From: Sacculina carcini
Lineage: Eukaryota; Arthropoda; Thecostraca; Sacculinidae
Assembly (NCBI GenBank): GCA_916048095.2
Contig: OU696596.1
Span: 5,336,695-5,400,694 of the forward strand
Direction of reading: 5' to 3'
Length of the DNA: 64,000 bases
Of the stretch, positions 42,517-52,815 are shown piece by piece; positions within the stretch are counted from its first letter, which is position 1; each line of letters starts with the position of its first letter. The notes beneath the pieces were generated by a model. It was not told the origin of the DNA. It was given only the letters and a program-made list of their open reading frames with translations, and did not search any database. A program made the position numbers and the translations under genes.

Positions 42517-44529
42517 CTATGATTGGAAGACGTAGTCTTCGCACGGCCAGTACCGACGGCGTTGTCGAGTACGCTGCGACCGCCTCAGACTACCACCATC
42601 ACTCGAACCCGCCGCAGTGCTTGCCGTACTTTCCTCCGCAACTGGCTCTGAAGTCGTGGCCGTGTGTTCTGATGAATCACCAGAACTTTCTGTTATGCAC
42701 GTCTCGCCCGGCTCCGTATCGTGAGGCGAAACGTGACGTTGTCGCAACTGGTCAACGTGTCGTCTCCAGTAAGGGCCTCTCGGTAGAACCTTCACGACGT
42801 AAGTACACGAGCCTGTATTTTTCAGCACAACGGCTTGAACCCACCGAGGATCCCGATCGCGCCTAGGGCCACAGTACACTGCATAGACGGGGTCTTCATT
42901 GATGTAATGATGAGGATCTCCCGAAGACCGCAGACGTACAGTTTGATTCTGCCTTTTCACCAACGCAGTTTGTTGACGCTGAGCCGTGTGGACCGGAGAA
43001 GGCAGCAACGTGTCGACCAGCGTACGCATCTGACCCCCATTGAGAAGTTCGCTGGGAGAGTAGCCGCTTGTCGTGGGAGTGCGCCGAAACTGCATTAGGA
43101 ATTCTTGAAGAGCCAACAACGGCGGAAGCGTGGACTTGCGCATCGCACGTTTGAACGTTTGGATCAAGTGCTCTGCTGCCCCATTGGTGGATGGGTGGTA
43201 AGGGGCACCCGTAAGGTGAGTAACACCCCTCTCGGAGCACCACCTTCCGAACTCCTCCCCCGTGAAGCACGTTGCGTTGTCGGACACTATAGTGTGTGGA
43301 TAGCCGAAATGAGCAAAATCTTGCTCCAGTAGTTCTGTCGTAGTTTTGGTAGAAATCGACTGAGTTGGATGAATGCAGGGGTATTTGGTGTAGGCGTCCG
43401 TAACTACTAGCCAGTTATGTCCGAGAAAATTTATAGCATGGTCCACATGTAACCTGCTCCATGGTTTTTCCGGAAGCACCCACGGATGGTTTGTGAGCTT
43501 TGTAGGTAAGTTACGATGTTCAGCGCAGGACTCACAACTGCGGCACTTCTCCTCGATGTCCCTGTCTATATTCGGCCAGTAGACCGCTGTGCGCGCCAAC
43601 TGTTTCATTCGCTGGGCACCGAAATGACCAATGTGTAATATTTGTAGTACCGCTTTCCGTAGATCTCTTGGGATTACAACTCTGGAACCATACAGCAGCA
43701 CTCCGTTCAAGACGGACAATGAATCAGCAATGTTACGATAGTACTTCACCTCCTCTGTATCTAGAGCAGCCGGGGGCCAACCTTCTCGACAAAACCGCAT
43801 CACCGCAGCGATTGATGCCTCCTTTTCCGAAGATTTACGTAAGGTAGTGGCGTTTACCGTCTTGAGCTGTTGATCGAGAGTCTGTATCGTACATACGGTG
43901 TCAAAGTCGTTCTCCGTCTCAGCGGTATCGAAATCCGGATCAGACTCTGAAGGTAACCTACTCAGTGCATCTGCAATACCGTGTTGTCTGGTGTTGCGGT
44001 ACTCAATATCGTATTGATGCTGGTTGAGTAGTAATTCCCACCTTGCCAGACGATTGGCTGCCAGTTTTGGGGTGAATTTTTGAGGCCCGAAAAGACTCAG
44101 CAGAGGTCGATGGTCTGTCACCAATATGAATCGTTCCCGTATGACAAACTTTTTCGGGTTGAACTGATCCTCCATGAAAGCAGTGATCTCGCTCACCGTC
44201 AGCTCATTTATGTCTTTTGGAGGACTTTTCTGTCGAGCCAAATTGGACAGTAGCTTGAATGTGGACGGCGATTGATTGATTAGAAAAACCTGCGCTTGCC
44301 TGCCTTCAGCAATGGAGTGTGCACCAAGAAATGTCTGAAATCTGGACCAATAGTCCGACCATAACTCCGCACTAGCGTCAAACGCCGCAAAATTAGGCAC
44401 AGCCGCAGTATTACCAGCATTTTGTGAAACCCCTGATGTCAGCAGTGCTTGTGTAAGCAGTGTCATCTGTTGTTGCTGTTGTAACAGCTGTTCCTGCATC
44501 AACTTCAGTACCTCCTGTAGATCGGCCAT
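42517..44529 (-). CDS. Gag/pol-type frame of the Gypsy fossil
   Basis: The parts recognised in order are a gag-like N-terminal region with a Q-rich coil and WSDYWSRFQTFLGAH, an RNase H-type region (LVTDHRPLLSLFG, ADALSRLPSE), an integrase zinc finger (H-H-C-C around HIGHFGAQRMK and CRSCESCAEH), and an integrase core (VVTDAYTKYPCI, VSDNATCFTGEEF, HPSTNGAAEHLIQ). A Ser/Thr-rich tail follows. A complete protease and reverse transcriptase are not seen, so the element depends on relatives. Confidence 0.88.
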   Translation of the reverse strand: MADLQEVLKLMQEQLLQQQQQMTLLTQALLTSGVSQNAGNTAAVPNFAAFDASAELWSDYWSRFQTFLGAHSIAEGRQAQVFLINQSPSTFKLLSNLARQKSPPKDINELTVSEITAFMEDQFNPKKFVIRERFILVTDHRPLLSLFGPQKFTPKLAANRLARWELLLNQHQYDIEYRNTRQHGIADALSRLPSESDPDFDTAETENDFDTVCTIQTLDQQLKTVNATTLRKSSEKEASIAAVMRFCREGWPPAALDTEEVKYYRNIADSLSVLNGVLLYGSRVVIPRDLRKAVLQILHIGHFGAQRMKQLARTAVYWPNIDRDIEEKCRSCESCAEHRNLPTKLTNHPWVLPEKPWSRLHVDHAINFLGHNWLVVTDAYTKYPCIHPTQSISTKTTTELLEQDFAHFGYPHTIVSDNATCFTGEEFGRWCSERGVTHLTGAPYHPSTNGAAEHLIQTFKRAMRKSTLPPLLALQEFLMQFRRTPTTSGYSPSELLNGGQMRTLVDTLLPSPVHTAQRQQTALVKRQNQTVRLRSSGDPHHYINEDPVYAVYCGPRRDRDPRWVQAVVLKNTGSCTYVVKVLPRGPYWRRHVDQLRQRHVSPHDTEPGETCITESSGDSSEHTATTSEPVAEESTASTAAGSSDGGSLRRSQRTRQRRRYWPCEDYVFQS

Positions 44530-44740
44530 CTCGCTATCGGTAATATTGCCCTTTACGTAAGTACAATATTTTAGCGAAATTGACAGAGCAGTAATTGAAA
44601 TGCACGTTGAAAAATTACGTTGTATGTAGAAACACGCAAAAGTAAATGCAGAACCAACAAAACACGTCGAAAAACTTCAGAAACAAATCAGCAAATTTCC
44701 AGATTTTTACACATCCAGAAATCCCATCCTCGTCGCCATT

Positions 44741-44942
44741 TGTTACAACGTAGGTTCTCAGAATCTGGAAACGCAGGTTCTCAATCACAATCACAACCAC
44801 AATCACACAATATTCATACACTCGTAGTTTTCGTAATCACAACGTAAACAAAAACCCACTCTCTCAGCCGAAACTCTACAATACCATATGTGCGCAACGT
44901 TTGTCGCCCAATATTTTATATGGAGTTGTCAGCTCCATAACA
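44741..44942 (-). repeat. 5' LTR of the Gypsy-type fossil
   Basis: 202 bp, bounded by TGTTACAACG and CCATAACA, with TCATA immediately outside. Confidence 0.9.
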
Positions 44943-46182
44943 TCATACTTAATATATTTCTGCACAGATAAAATCAAAGCAAAACAATATTATCAACATG
45001 AAAATAATACGCCAATCTTCGGCGACCAATTTCTCTCGAATACGAAAATTTTTCGGATGACATGGTTTCACTTCGCGCAGCCAAAATTTTTTACATGAAT
45101 GACAATCCTGTTTTAGAGAAAATACATCAATAACCCGCAATATATACGATCACTGGATGATGGGAATATGAAATACCAGCGTCACATATACGAAAGATAA
45201 GACGTTCAGCAATATCTTTGAAATATCACGAAAATATTCCGCAGAACACGTAAAATGTTTCAAGTCAATAGTGCATGACGGATTAAATCAATATTGCCTG
45301 ATGACATCAATATAAATAAATATTATTCGATTTGATAATGTGCAATCACAAATCCTTCTCACAATACGTCGTTATCTCACAGAGCGCATATGCTGTGTGA
45401 TACACAGCCAAAACGTCTCTAGTCAAACTGAGCATATTCCCGTATGACATCCATCAATCCAACCATCTCATGAAATGCTCTAAAACAAAGAACTGTCATC
45501 CATAGCTGAATCAGTCATCGAATTAACATTTATCAACCTGAGTATTATACGGTGTCATTACATTACGAATAGTCCACCAACGCAATATTATTTAAATAAA
45601 ATGAGCAGTATCTTAAGATAAATCAGGATTATTTGTAGCACCCAATGATTTTAGAGCCAACAACGCGAAATCATTCCCAACATTCAGCACAAGTTTAATA
45701 TGTTGTCCTTCAATATCCGACGGACGAACAGCTTTGAGCGACAAACCGTACAATGATCAATAAATTCGAACATGAATACATTGGATTTTGTGTCTATTCT
45801 CCATGAAGCACAAACAATTTGAAGTAATACCTGATATAAGCGTGATTCACACAATCTCTATGATGTTGATATGATTGAATGTGATCCGGTGTGCTTGGAT
45901 ATTTCCATGTCACGCTTTATAGTAGTTCTTGCTTTTCTGGGAATGAGAACATGCTGAATTTAGACTATCAGTCGTAATTCCTTTTGCACCTTGGAACCAG
46001 CTCCAGGAATTTCCTAATAACATATAATGAACACAAACAAGAAAACATCAATAGCTCTGCGATGAAATAAACCTTTCATATTAGCTGAAGTAACTGCTGA
46101 AATGATTTATTTTGATTAATATTAATTGTTGTTTTAAGCGCGCACCGTATTTTGATTATAAGACACGTCTCGCTATGAACCA

Positions 46183-46275
46183 ATCTACAGCGCAGCCGAA
46201 CCGAGCCGAATTCGAACCGCGAGCCTCTGAAACAAGATTCCATCGCCTTAGCCACTACCCGAGAGCTGAAGTGAT
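46183..46275 (-). other. tRNA-like remnant
   Basis: On the minus strand GGGTAGTGGCTAAGGCGATG resembles a tRNA-Ser-type A-box region, and GCGGTTCGAATTCGG a B box. The anticodon arm does not fold convincingly, and the segment lies inside T1 copy 2. It is likely a tRNA-derived piece rather than a tRNA gene. Confidence 0.35.
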
Positions 46276-46882
46276 ATGTGATATATTGTCGCTAATGAGT
46301 TTTAAACACCAATAATATAAATATCTTAAAATCAGTAACCTCAATTTAAACAATCAATTTCGACTAAAAGCGAAACACTAGCAGCTACACAGCTAAACAG
46401 TGCCCACCTCTGTTGATTTATAACTATTGTGGTACGCAAATATATAACTACGTTGATAAGACATGTTAACGAAGCAAAGACCTCATGAGAAACGAGCAGA
46501 TGTACATATTTTACTCAACCTATGAACGAAACCAAACCTTTGACCGCAGCAAAATGTCCAGGATGATGACATGCAGAATCATCCGAGTGAGGATCACAAA
46601 ATGGCTGCGCAAATCACACTTGATATGAAATCTGACAAACTCGCACTTCACTCTAAACCACACTGAAGTGAAAATCACTATACACGTCAATTATCGCCAA
46701 GAATAGCACGCGATAAAACACTAAACACACGAGAGCACTACCCACGTGCGCTCGCTACCATGCAACTGCCATGCTGACAGTTGAAAAACTTGTCCGCACA
46801 GTGTGACGTGACGATGACGTCATACTTTCGTGGAAGGGCCTGTATCTAGGTGGCTTTGACTGAGACGCATACGTGGAATTCA

Positions 46883-46900
46883 ATCACACACACACGCGCG

Positions 46901-46936
<36 letters not shown>

Positions 46937-46950
46937 TACATACAGATACA
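46883..46950. repeat. (CA)n/(CG)n microsatellite
   Basis: CACACACGCGCGCACACACA tract directly right of the T1 copy 2 duplication. Confidence 0.93.
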
Positions 46951-47019
46951 GTGTGCAATTCGTAAAGCGATGAATAGGCACATGTTTATGCTTGGCAGCT
47001 ATGCAGATTCCGGAAAGCC

Positions 47020-47750
47020 AAGTGGCGTAGCTATCATATCTGCCGCGCGGGGCGTTATTAGCCTCGAGGGACTGTGCGTTTCAACACTACTGTGTAAGGG
47101 AATGAGCAAGTTCACATGTGTCGATATAGCTGACAAGATTAACTCCATATAATAATGCATGCTTCCAATCACCTAATTAGTGAAGATGATTGATTTTCAA
47201 TCCATCTTGTCTTCATTTACCTTTACTTCATTCAAATGATATTTGTCTTTAGCCCCTCCTTAATTTAGCCCCTCCTAAAATTGCACTCTGGATCCGCCAC
47301 TGGAAATGTGACTCTGATATTCAGTGGCGGCACCAAGGCGGGGGACTGAAGTCTCCCAAAAATATGTCAAGCCCTCCTGTGCCCTCCAAAAATCATAATC
47401 ATGGACAAATCAGATCAATTTATTACCACTAAAATTTCTTACAAATGAATCCCTGTAATTTTGGTTCAAGTTCGAGGGCTGAATCTGCCTACCCCAGTCC
47501 CTTATTATTATAACATGCAGTCAGCGATCGAGTGTAGTTCTTCATGCTTCGCCAAGTCCCACAACTTTTTTCCTAGCCCCCACAACTTTTTCCTTAGCCC
47601 CTCTCAGCCCCCACATCGAAAGGATCCTGGCGCCGCCACTGCCGATATTACGATAATTCAACGTCTTCAGCAGCTCATGTGCCGCTCCATAATACGTACC
47701 GCCCAATTAGGAAAATCCTCCATAAAACGCTGCCCACAGATACGCCACTG
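47020..47750. mobile_element. hAT-like element with nested MITE
   Basis: The left end is AAGTGGCGTAGCTATCATAT and the right end CCCACAGATACGCCACTG. Flanks GGAAAGCC (47012-47019) and GGAATGCT (47751-47758) match at six of eight positions. The interior contains the younger element at 47322-47641 and one orphan hAT end (TTGCACTCTGGATCCGCCAC, to about 47302), so at least three insertions are stacked here. Confidence 0.7.
47322..47641. mobile_element. 320-bp hAT-like MITE with 8-bp target duplication
   Basis: The left end is CAGTGGCGGCACCAAGGCG and the right end AGGATCCTGGCGCCGCCACTG. Flanks CTGATATT (47314-47321) and CCGATATT (47642-47649) match at seven of eight positions. Confidence 0.87.
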
Positions 47751-47838
47751 GGAATGCTGGCTATTTTGAGCGCTCGACATATCTGTGAATACATGCATTT
47801 CACATACATCGTTCAGAAACTGGTCTAGCAGATGAGTT

Positions 47839-49303
47839 TTGAAACATCAGCGACTAGATGCTTTAGAATTAGCATCAGACTTGGGTTTCCAGTCAAGTAC
47901 AGTGAGTTTCTTAAGTTTCTTAAGTTATATTTTAATCAGAGATCTCTCCTTTCTTGGTGTGTCCTCTTCAGCGCTCTCTCTTCTACATTCTTATCTTACT
48001 GATCGTTCCTACTCGGTGCAATTCAATTCCACTACTTCTAAGCAGACTCCTCCACTTTCCGGTGTGTCACAAGGTTCTATTCTAGCCCCGCTTCTATTCA
48101 ATCTGTACATGTCTTCTCTATGTCCTATTCTCCATCGCTATTCTGTCCAGTTCCACGTCTACGCAGACGATATACAAATAATTATTCCTCTTCCCTTCCC
48201 CCATGCTTCGTTCTTATCAGACATTATCTCTGATATTTCTTCCTGGTGTGCCTCTCGCAGTCTCCTTCTTAACACTTCCAAATCAGAATTCTTCATTCTA
48301 CATCCTCCTCGCTTAACACCTCCGCTGCTCCCTTTACCCCTATCTCAAAGTGTTCGTGATCTCGGAGTCATTCTGGATTCGTCACTTTCTTTTTCTGCAA
48401 ATATTTCCGCTGTTGCTCGCACTTGTCATCTCATTCTACGTTCGCTATATCCTGTCCGCCCTTTTCTCGACCGTCCCTCAGCTTTTTAACTGATTCATTG
48501 TTTCATCTTTTCAAGAATCAACTACTGCAATTCTTTATATTTCCATGTACCTCGCTCCTCTCTGAAAATCCTGCAACATGTCATTAATAAATCTTGTCGT
48601 TTCGTGTTTTCTCCTTCCCACTTTCGTCATACCTCACCCTATCTCTACAATATTCGATGGCTTCCGATCATACCTCGCATCCACTTTAAAATTTGCTGTC
48701 TTGTTTATAAACTTTTGCATGACCCTCGGCAACCTACATACCTTTCGCAGCTTCTTACACTCTCTAATAACTTTCTTTCCCGTCATCCTCTTCCTTTATC
48801 CTGTCGTCGAGCCCTCAATGAATCTACCTGGTCTAGTAAATCCTTCCCTTTCTATGCTCCACGTTTGTACAACTCTCTTCCCTCCCATGTTATCTCCTCC
48901 ATATCCTTATCATCGTTTTCCTCTTCTCTGCGCAATCATCTCTTTTATAAATCTTTTTATCATGACTCTCACTCTCTTACTCCTTACGCTTCGCTCTGAG
49001 CTGTCATACCGTACCCGTCTCGCGTGATATATTTACTAGAAGTTTTCTTGTTGTTTTTTATGCTCTTTCTTACTGCCATGTTTCAATTTGGCGGTGTGTG
49101 TGCATGAGTATGTTTGTGTGCGTGTGTGTGTGTGTGTTTGTGTGAGTGTGTGTGCTTGTGGGTGTGTGTATTGTCCGCATGTTTGTTTTCCCTAAGCGGC
49201 GTGTCTTACTTATTTGTTTATATTTTTGCCCCAAGATTTCTCTTTTCGCGCGTGTGTTTTAATGTGCGCTATACAAATAAACGTTAATAATAATAATAAT
49301 AAT
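47839..49303 (+). pseudogene. LINE family B reverse transcriptase copy with (TAA)n tail
   Basis: This is the 5'-truncated second half of the reverse transcriptase and C-terminus in one frame from 47839 to 48999, broken by a single in-frame TAA at 48487-48489. Motifs include LHSYLTDRSYSVQFNSTT, GVSQGSILAPLLFNLY (Q-G kept, P replaced by S), YADDIQI (about 48156-48176), INYCNSLYFHVPRSS and FYAPRLYNSLPSHVI (about 48859-48903). The 3' UTR contains TG-rich repeats (49090-49170) and ends GTGCGCTATACAAATAAACG followed by (TAA)n to about 49303. It shares its coding sequence with the copy at 2.26 kb, but its tail differs. Confidence 0.88.
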
Positions 49304-49822
49304 ATTACTCACATATTGCTGACTAAAATAAAGGAAAAATGTACATCTCCACCGCTCCTAAAACAAACGATGAGTACACGTGATGTCTAGGTGGCTCTAA
49401 CCTTGATGGATTTACACCAATATGTGATAGTTCAGCGCTTCTTTCCTTCTTCGCTTCGGCTGCTTTTCCCGTTTCGCTTCCAGCTTTTCCAGCTTTTCCT
49501 GGTCTACCGTTGCAGTGCGCAATGCAGCGTTGACGCTGAAAGCAGCGTATTTGCGGCAGCAGCATCGCCGTTCGAAAAATACAGCACAGTTGCGAGATAC
49601 GTTATGAAGAATGTCAATCAAAACAACAAACACACGACCGACAACAGTGGCAGAGCAGCACGAACACAAACAGCAATGACCTCCACCACGCTCTCTTGCT
49701 ACCATCCACTCTCCCCGTCTGTGAGAGACAGGTCCCCAGTGTGTTCTGCAAGACGATGACCCTGAGTCCCGCTGGTCTACTCTTTTAATTCCGTTGAAAA
49801 CAAAACAAATGTAATTCAACGG
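49304..49822. other. Unassigned
   Basis: Overlapping frames on both strands up to 140 codons are compositionally biased, and none was recognised. The T-rich GCTTTTCCAGCTTTTCC stretch near 49470-49500 is simple sequence. Confidence 0.45.
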
Positions 49823-49985
49823 AGGTGCCAACCCTGCTGGATTATCGCTCTTTCTCGTGGATATGACACGGAGGAGAAGGGAAAGACAAAACAGAGAGAA
49901 AGCTGGTCTGATTTTGGTTGCTTCTTACACGACACGCAGCGAGTACGGCAACAGTGTTCTTATTCCCAACCTCACAGGCACCTCA
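49823..49985 (-). repeat. Second copy of the GATAATCCA...GACACGCAGC repeat
   Basis: GGTGCCAACCCTGCTGGATT, then ATCGCTC and TTACACGACACGCAGCGAG, correspond to 21150-21295 in the same order, with a more diverged middle. Confidence 0.6.
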
Positions 49986-50063
49986 TTACCCCGACCGCTA
50001 GCATATCCCGCGTGCCTTTTGTATGCAACATGCTGCGGCTGTCTAAGGCCGATCGAGTACAGG

Positions 50064-50461
50064 CAGTGGCGTAGTATAGGTGGAGGGGAGGAGAGGCTTG
50101 GTCCGCTCCGGGTGGCACGTTTTAAGGGAGGCACAAAAGCGGCTAAAGACGTTGAATTATAGCCATATCTGAGTCGTATTTCTGAGAATACTTTTTCCTA
50201 TTTGCTCTTTAGTCTTAGATAATAAGAACTGAATGAAGTCAAGATCGATTGAAAATTGATGTGCTCCGATTAGGTGACTCGAAGCATGTAATATTCTAAG
50301 AGGTTCGTCTGCTAAGCTGTATCGACACACGAACTTGCTAATTCTTTTAGAATCATGTTGAAGAGCACAGGCTCTTCCAGCTGTGAGACACGAAAGCATG
50401 CATGGTGGGGAGTGGCAAGAAATTACAGCCCCGGGCGGCTGATAGCTTAGTTACGCCACTG
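50064..50461. mobile_element. 398-bp hAT-like element with 8-bp target duplication
   Basis: The left end is CAGTGGCGTAGTATAGGTGG and the right end TGATAGCTTAGTTACGCCACTG. Flanks AGTACAGG (50056-50063) and ATTACAGG (50462-50469) match at seven of eight positions. The interior is homologous to the element at 35429. Non-coding. Confidence 0.88.
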
Positions 50462-50609
50462 ATTACAGGCGTGTTTGTGCGTCTATCACCAGTGGCATCG
50501 AATCAGGTCGTTCCTAAATTGCTGGTAATGGTTATCCGAGTGGGTGAGTGTCGATTACCTGGTATCGTTTTCGGCGGCTAAACTATTTAGATCAGTGGTT
50601 CCAACATGC

Positions 50610-50720
50610 TCAATTATTATTATTATTATTAATTACAGGCAAATCCAGTAGCATGGGGGAAGAGTGCAAGCACTATTCCACCCAAAGGTGGCCCCATGCA
50701 CCGGAAGCGCCCAAAAGATT
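50610..50720 (+). repeat. Dispersed ACAGGCAA repeat, copy 4
   Basis: (ATT)n, AATTACAGGCAAATCCAGTA, GCATGGGGGAAGAGTGCAAG and CACTATTCCACCC match the three copies near 25.2-28.6 kb. Confidence 0.75.
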
Positions 50721-50774
50721 CAGAGAGAAAGAGAGTTCGGAAAGAAAAAAATTATAGAAAGAGGGTTGGAAAAG

Positions 50775-51065
50775 AAAATAATGAATAAATAACAATAAAT
50801 AATAAACCATCATCCGATAACACTTCACAATATCACTCCGCCCACGTTCCTCAATAAATATCAACAATCAACAATAAATATGTGATTCAGTAAATATCAA
50901 CCATAAATATATAAGAATAAATATGAATAAATAAGTAATGAATAACAATCAAGAACAATAAATATGATTAAATAAGAAACACCCAACAATAAATTAAATA
51001 TGATTCAATAAACAACAACAACACCAATAAATATGATTCAATAAATATTTGTTTGTATTGTTTCA
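50775..51065. repeat. Degenerate AATAAATATGA simple repeat
   Basis: The tract is built mainly from AATAAATAT, AACAATAAAT and GATTCAATAAA variants, with no protein coding. Confidence 0.75.
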
Positions 51066-51399
51066 ATGTTTGTATTATTTTCAAATTAGAAGGCAGTTCA
51101 CTCATCCCTGCATTATTGATAGCAATAGGAAAATGATCAAAGTACCAACAACGTGATATATCTTTGCACTGGATTTAATAGGATTAAACATATTCGTCGA
51201 TGAAGAAGTATAAAGCATAGGTAAACATATTCGATTTTTCACAGGTATCGTTGCACCCTTCAGGAACCAAGTTCGCACCCGAGGGTTACGAGCACCCCGG
51301 TGAAGAACCGCTGATTCAGTCAATGAAATTCTCCTCGAGTAGTGTGAATGTTATGATAGTTCTGAATCAACACGTGTTAAGCGAACGAACAATTCCGTA

Positions 51400-51714
51400 T
51401 GGCGGCTTCAGAATTTCTACGGGGAGGGGGGGGGCTACTGAAAAAGATCTATATTCCAAATCTGTCAAATGAGCACACTTCAATTGAGCTTTATTGCTGA
51501 AATAAGTGAGTTTTTCATTGAAAATTTGAACGTTTTATGACAAACATATTTTGATATACCTTTTTAGGCACAAACCAAACCATTATACACTTGCACAGGA
51601 AACAGATTTGTTGAATTTAAGTGCTCAAACTGTATAAAACCTATGAAATATGAGCAACAACATACGAAATGTTCAGTCAAAATCTTTGGGGGGTTCAGCC
51701 CTTGGCGCCCCACT
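51400..51714. mobile_element. Possible hAT-like MITE
   Basis: The left end is TGGCGGCTTCAGAATTTC, then a G-run; the right end is GGGGGGTTCAGCCCTTGG, CGCCCCACTG. Both ends resemble the CAGTGGCGG family, but the first bases are altered and no target duplication was found. Confidence 0.45.
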
Positions 51715-52425
51715 GCCTCCACACGTTCATTTAACAATATGACCACACACACATACAAGCGAATGTCACAATCATCGTGGCGAGTGTATATTTATTCAAT
51801 GACCGATTATACAATTATATCAAGGACTGCTAAATACAGCACGTGAACGGAAGGATGTCGGAGGCGATTACTTACATTGGTCGAGAGAAGCATTCTCATT
51901 GCTTCACATAATTAAGGTTTTACACGCGCCGAGCTAGATACAACACCTCTGTTTAATGAAGAGCGAGATAATTATCACAAGCTCTGCCTACACCGCGAAT
52001 TAAACAGGCCTCCGCTCGCTGACTCAGAGACCGGGGCATTACGGGTGTACGGGTGGGGCGTACACGTCCTGTATTTAGTAGTCGTTGAATTATGTATAAA
52101 ACTGTATAGCGATTACTTATTGATATGTGCTCAACACAAATGAAACGCCATCTGATCAGCTCTAGCGTATCTTTTGATGGAAATACATTGCAAAGAATAG
52201 CACGTGCTTTCAAATAGGCTCTTATCTACTTATCTCGTGTTCACGTGTACATGACATTCCAGATGGCTAGATGAATTTGGCCTGGTCCCAGCGAATTGAT
52301 GTGTTTGTATGATCCTGGGTGTTTTCCCGTGCACGTTGTGGTTGGAGGATTATGAAAATGCGGCTTTATGACGTAATCATTCTAGTATTTTCCGTGTGTG
52401 TGTGTGATTATTAGGGCTGTCAAAA
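51715..52425. other. Unassigned
   Basis: No gene, RNA or repeat was recognised. Confidence 0.45.
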
Positions 52426-52624
52426 GTTAATAAAGTTACTTTTTCACCTAAAGGTCACTTTTTCATAAGCTACCTAAAACTGCATGAAAAAGTTGTGTAC
52501 GATAATTATTAAAGAAGTTATTAGGTTACCAAAAGTTACATTTTCATCGTTAGGTTACTTTTTTGCTTTTAAGGTTACTTTTTTATCGTCAGGTTACCTT
52601 TTGTTATTTTTCTTGTTATTAGGT
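52426..52624 (+). repeat. AGGTTACTTTTT minisatellite
   Basis: Repeated motifs close to TTAGGTTACTTTTTC lie directly left of the intact LINE. A similar motif (TTATTAGGTTACTTTAAG) reappears at about 58150-58168, beyond it. The last eight bases, TATTAGGT (52617-52624), are the LINE's target duplication. Confidence 0.75.
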
Positions 52625-52815
52625 AAGTTTACAACGAAGTTTGGTGACTTTTTGCAGATAAGAGACACAAAAACGGTATATATGAGGATAAAATAGGAAA
52701 AGAGATGGAATATCAGTCTGTGTTTTGTGCTCGGCGTGTAAGGACGTGTTTCGTGGTGCTCGTAGTGTGTCATTAAGTTTCGCTAAACTCCAGTAGACAG
52801 TGAGCCGGTGCGGCA

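Larger units (their letters stand above)
42306..44942 (-). mobile_element. Gypsy-type LTR retrotransposon fossil with two LTRs
   Basis: The element has near-identical LTRs at 42306-42509 and 44741-44942 (TG...CA ends) and an exact 5-bp duplication TCATA (42301-42305, 44943-44947). On the minus strand a TGGCGACGAGG primer-binding-type sequence follows the 5' LTR, and a purine-rich tract precedes the 3' LTR. The coding part is on the minus strand. LTR similarity points to a recent insertion. It is internally broken (about one major loss) and therefore not autonomous. Confidence 0.9.
41807..46858 (-). mobile_element. TIR DNA transposon family T1, copy 2, carrying an LTR-element insertion
   Basis: This is the reverse orientation relative to copy 1. 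The left end is AACGCCACCTAGATAGAGG, CCCTTTCACGAAAGTATGAC; the right end is CATACTTTCGTGGAAGGGCC, TGTATCTAGGTGGC. ACTGAGAC flanks it exactly (41799-41806 and 46859-46866). Without the 2.6-kb LTR insertion and its duplication it is about 2.4 kb, comparable to copy 1. Shared interior blocks include the AIVFEASYVG...IFKLN translation near 41940-42010 and the region at 46565-46790. It was therefore a separate insertion of the same family, later invaded. Confidence 0.82.
50593..51313. mobile_element. hAT-type element (GGTTC termini) with internal repeat insertions
   Basis: The left end is CAGTGGTTCCAACATGCTC and the right end GAGCACCCCGGTGAAGAACC, GCTG. The right subterminal GCACCCTTCAGGAACCAAG parallels the element at 38241. 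Flanks ATTTAGAT and ATTCAGTC match at five of eight. A dispersed ACAGGCAA repeat (50610-50720) begins just inside the left end. Confidence 0.55.

Noticed and set aside
46183-46275. tRNA-Ser gene
   Set aside because: A- and B-box-like sequences are present, but no convincing anticodon arm is seen and it lies inside a transposon copy.
49391-49831. Frames of 120-140 codons on both strands
   Set aside because: Biased composition, mutually overlapping, no recognisable domain.
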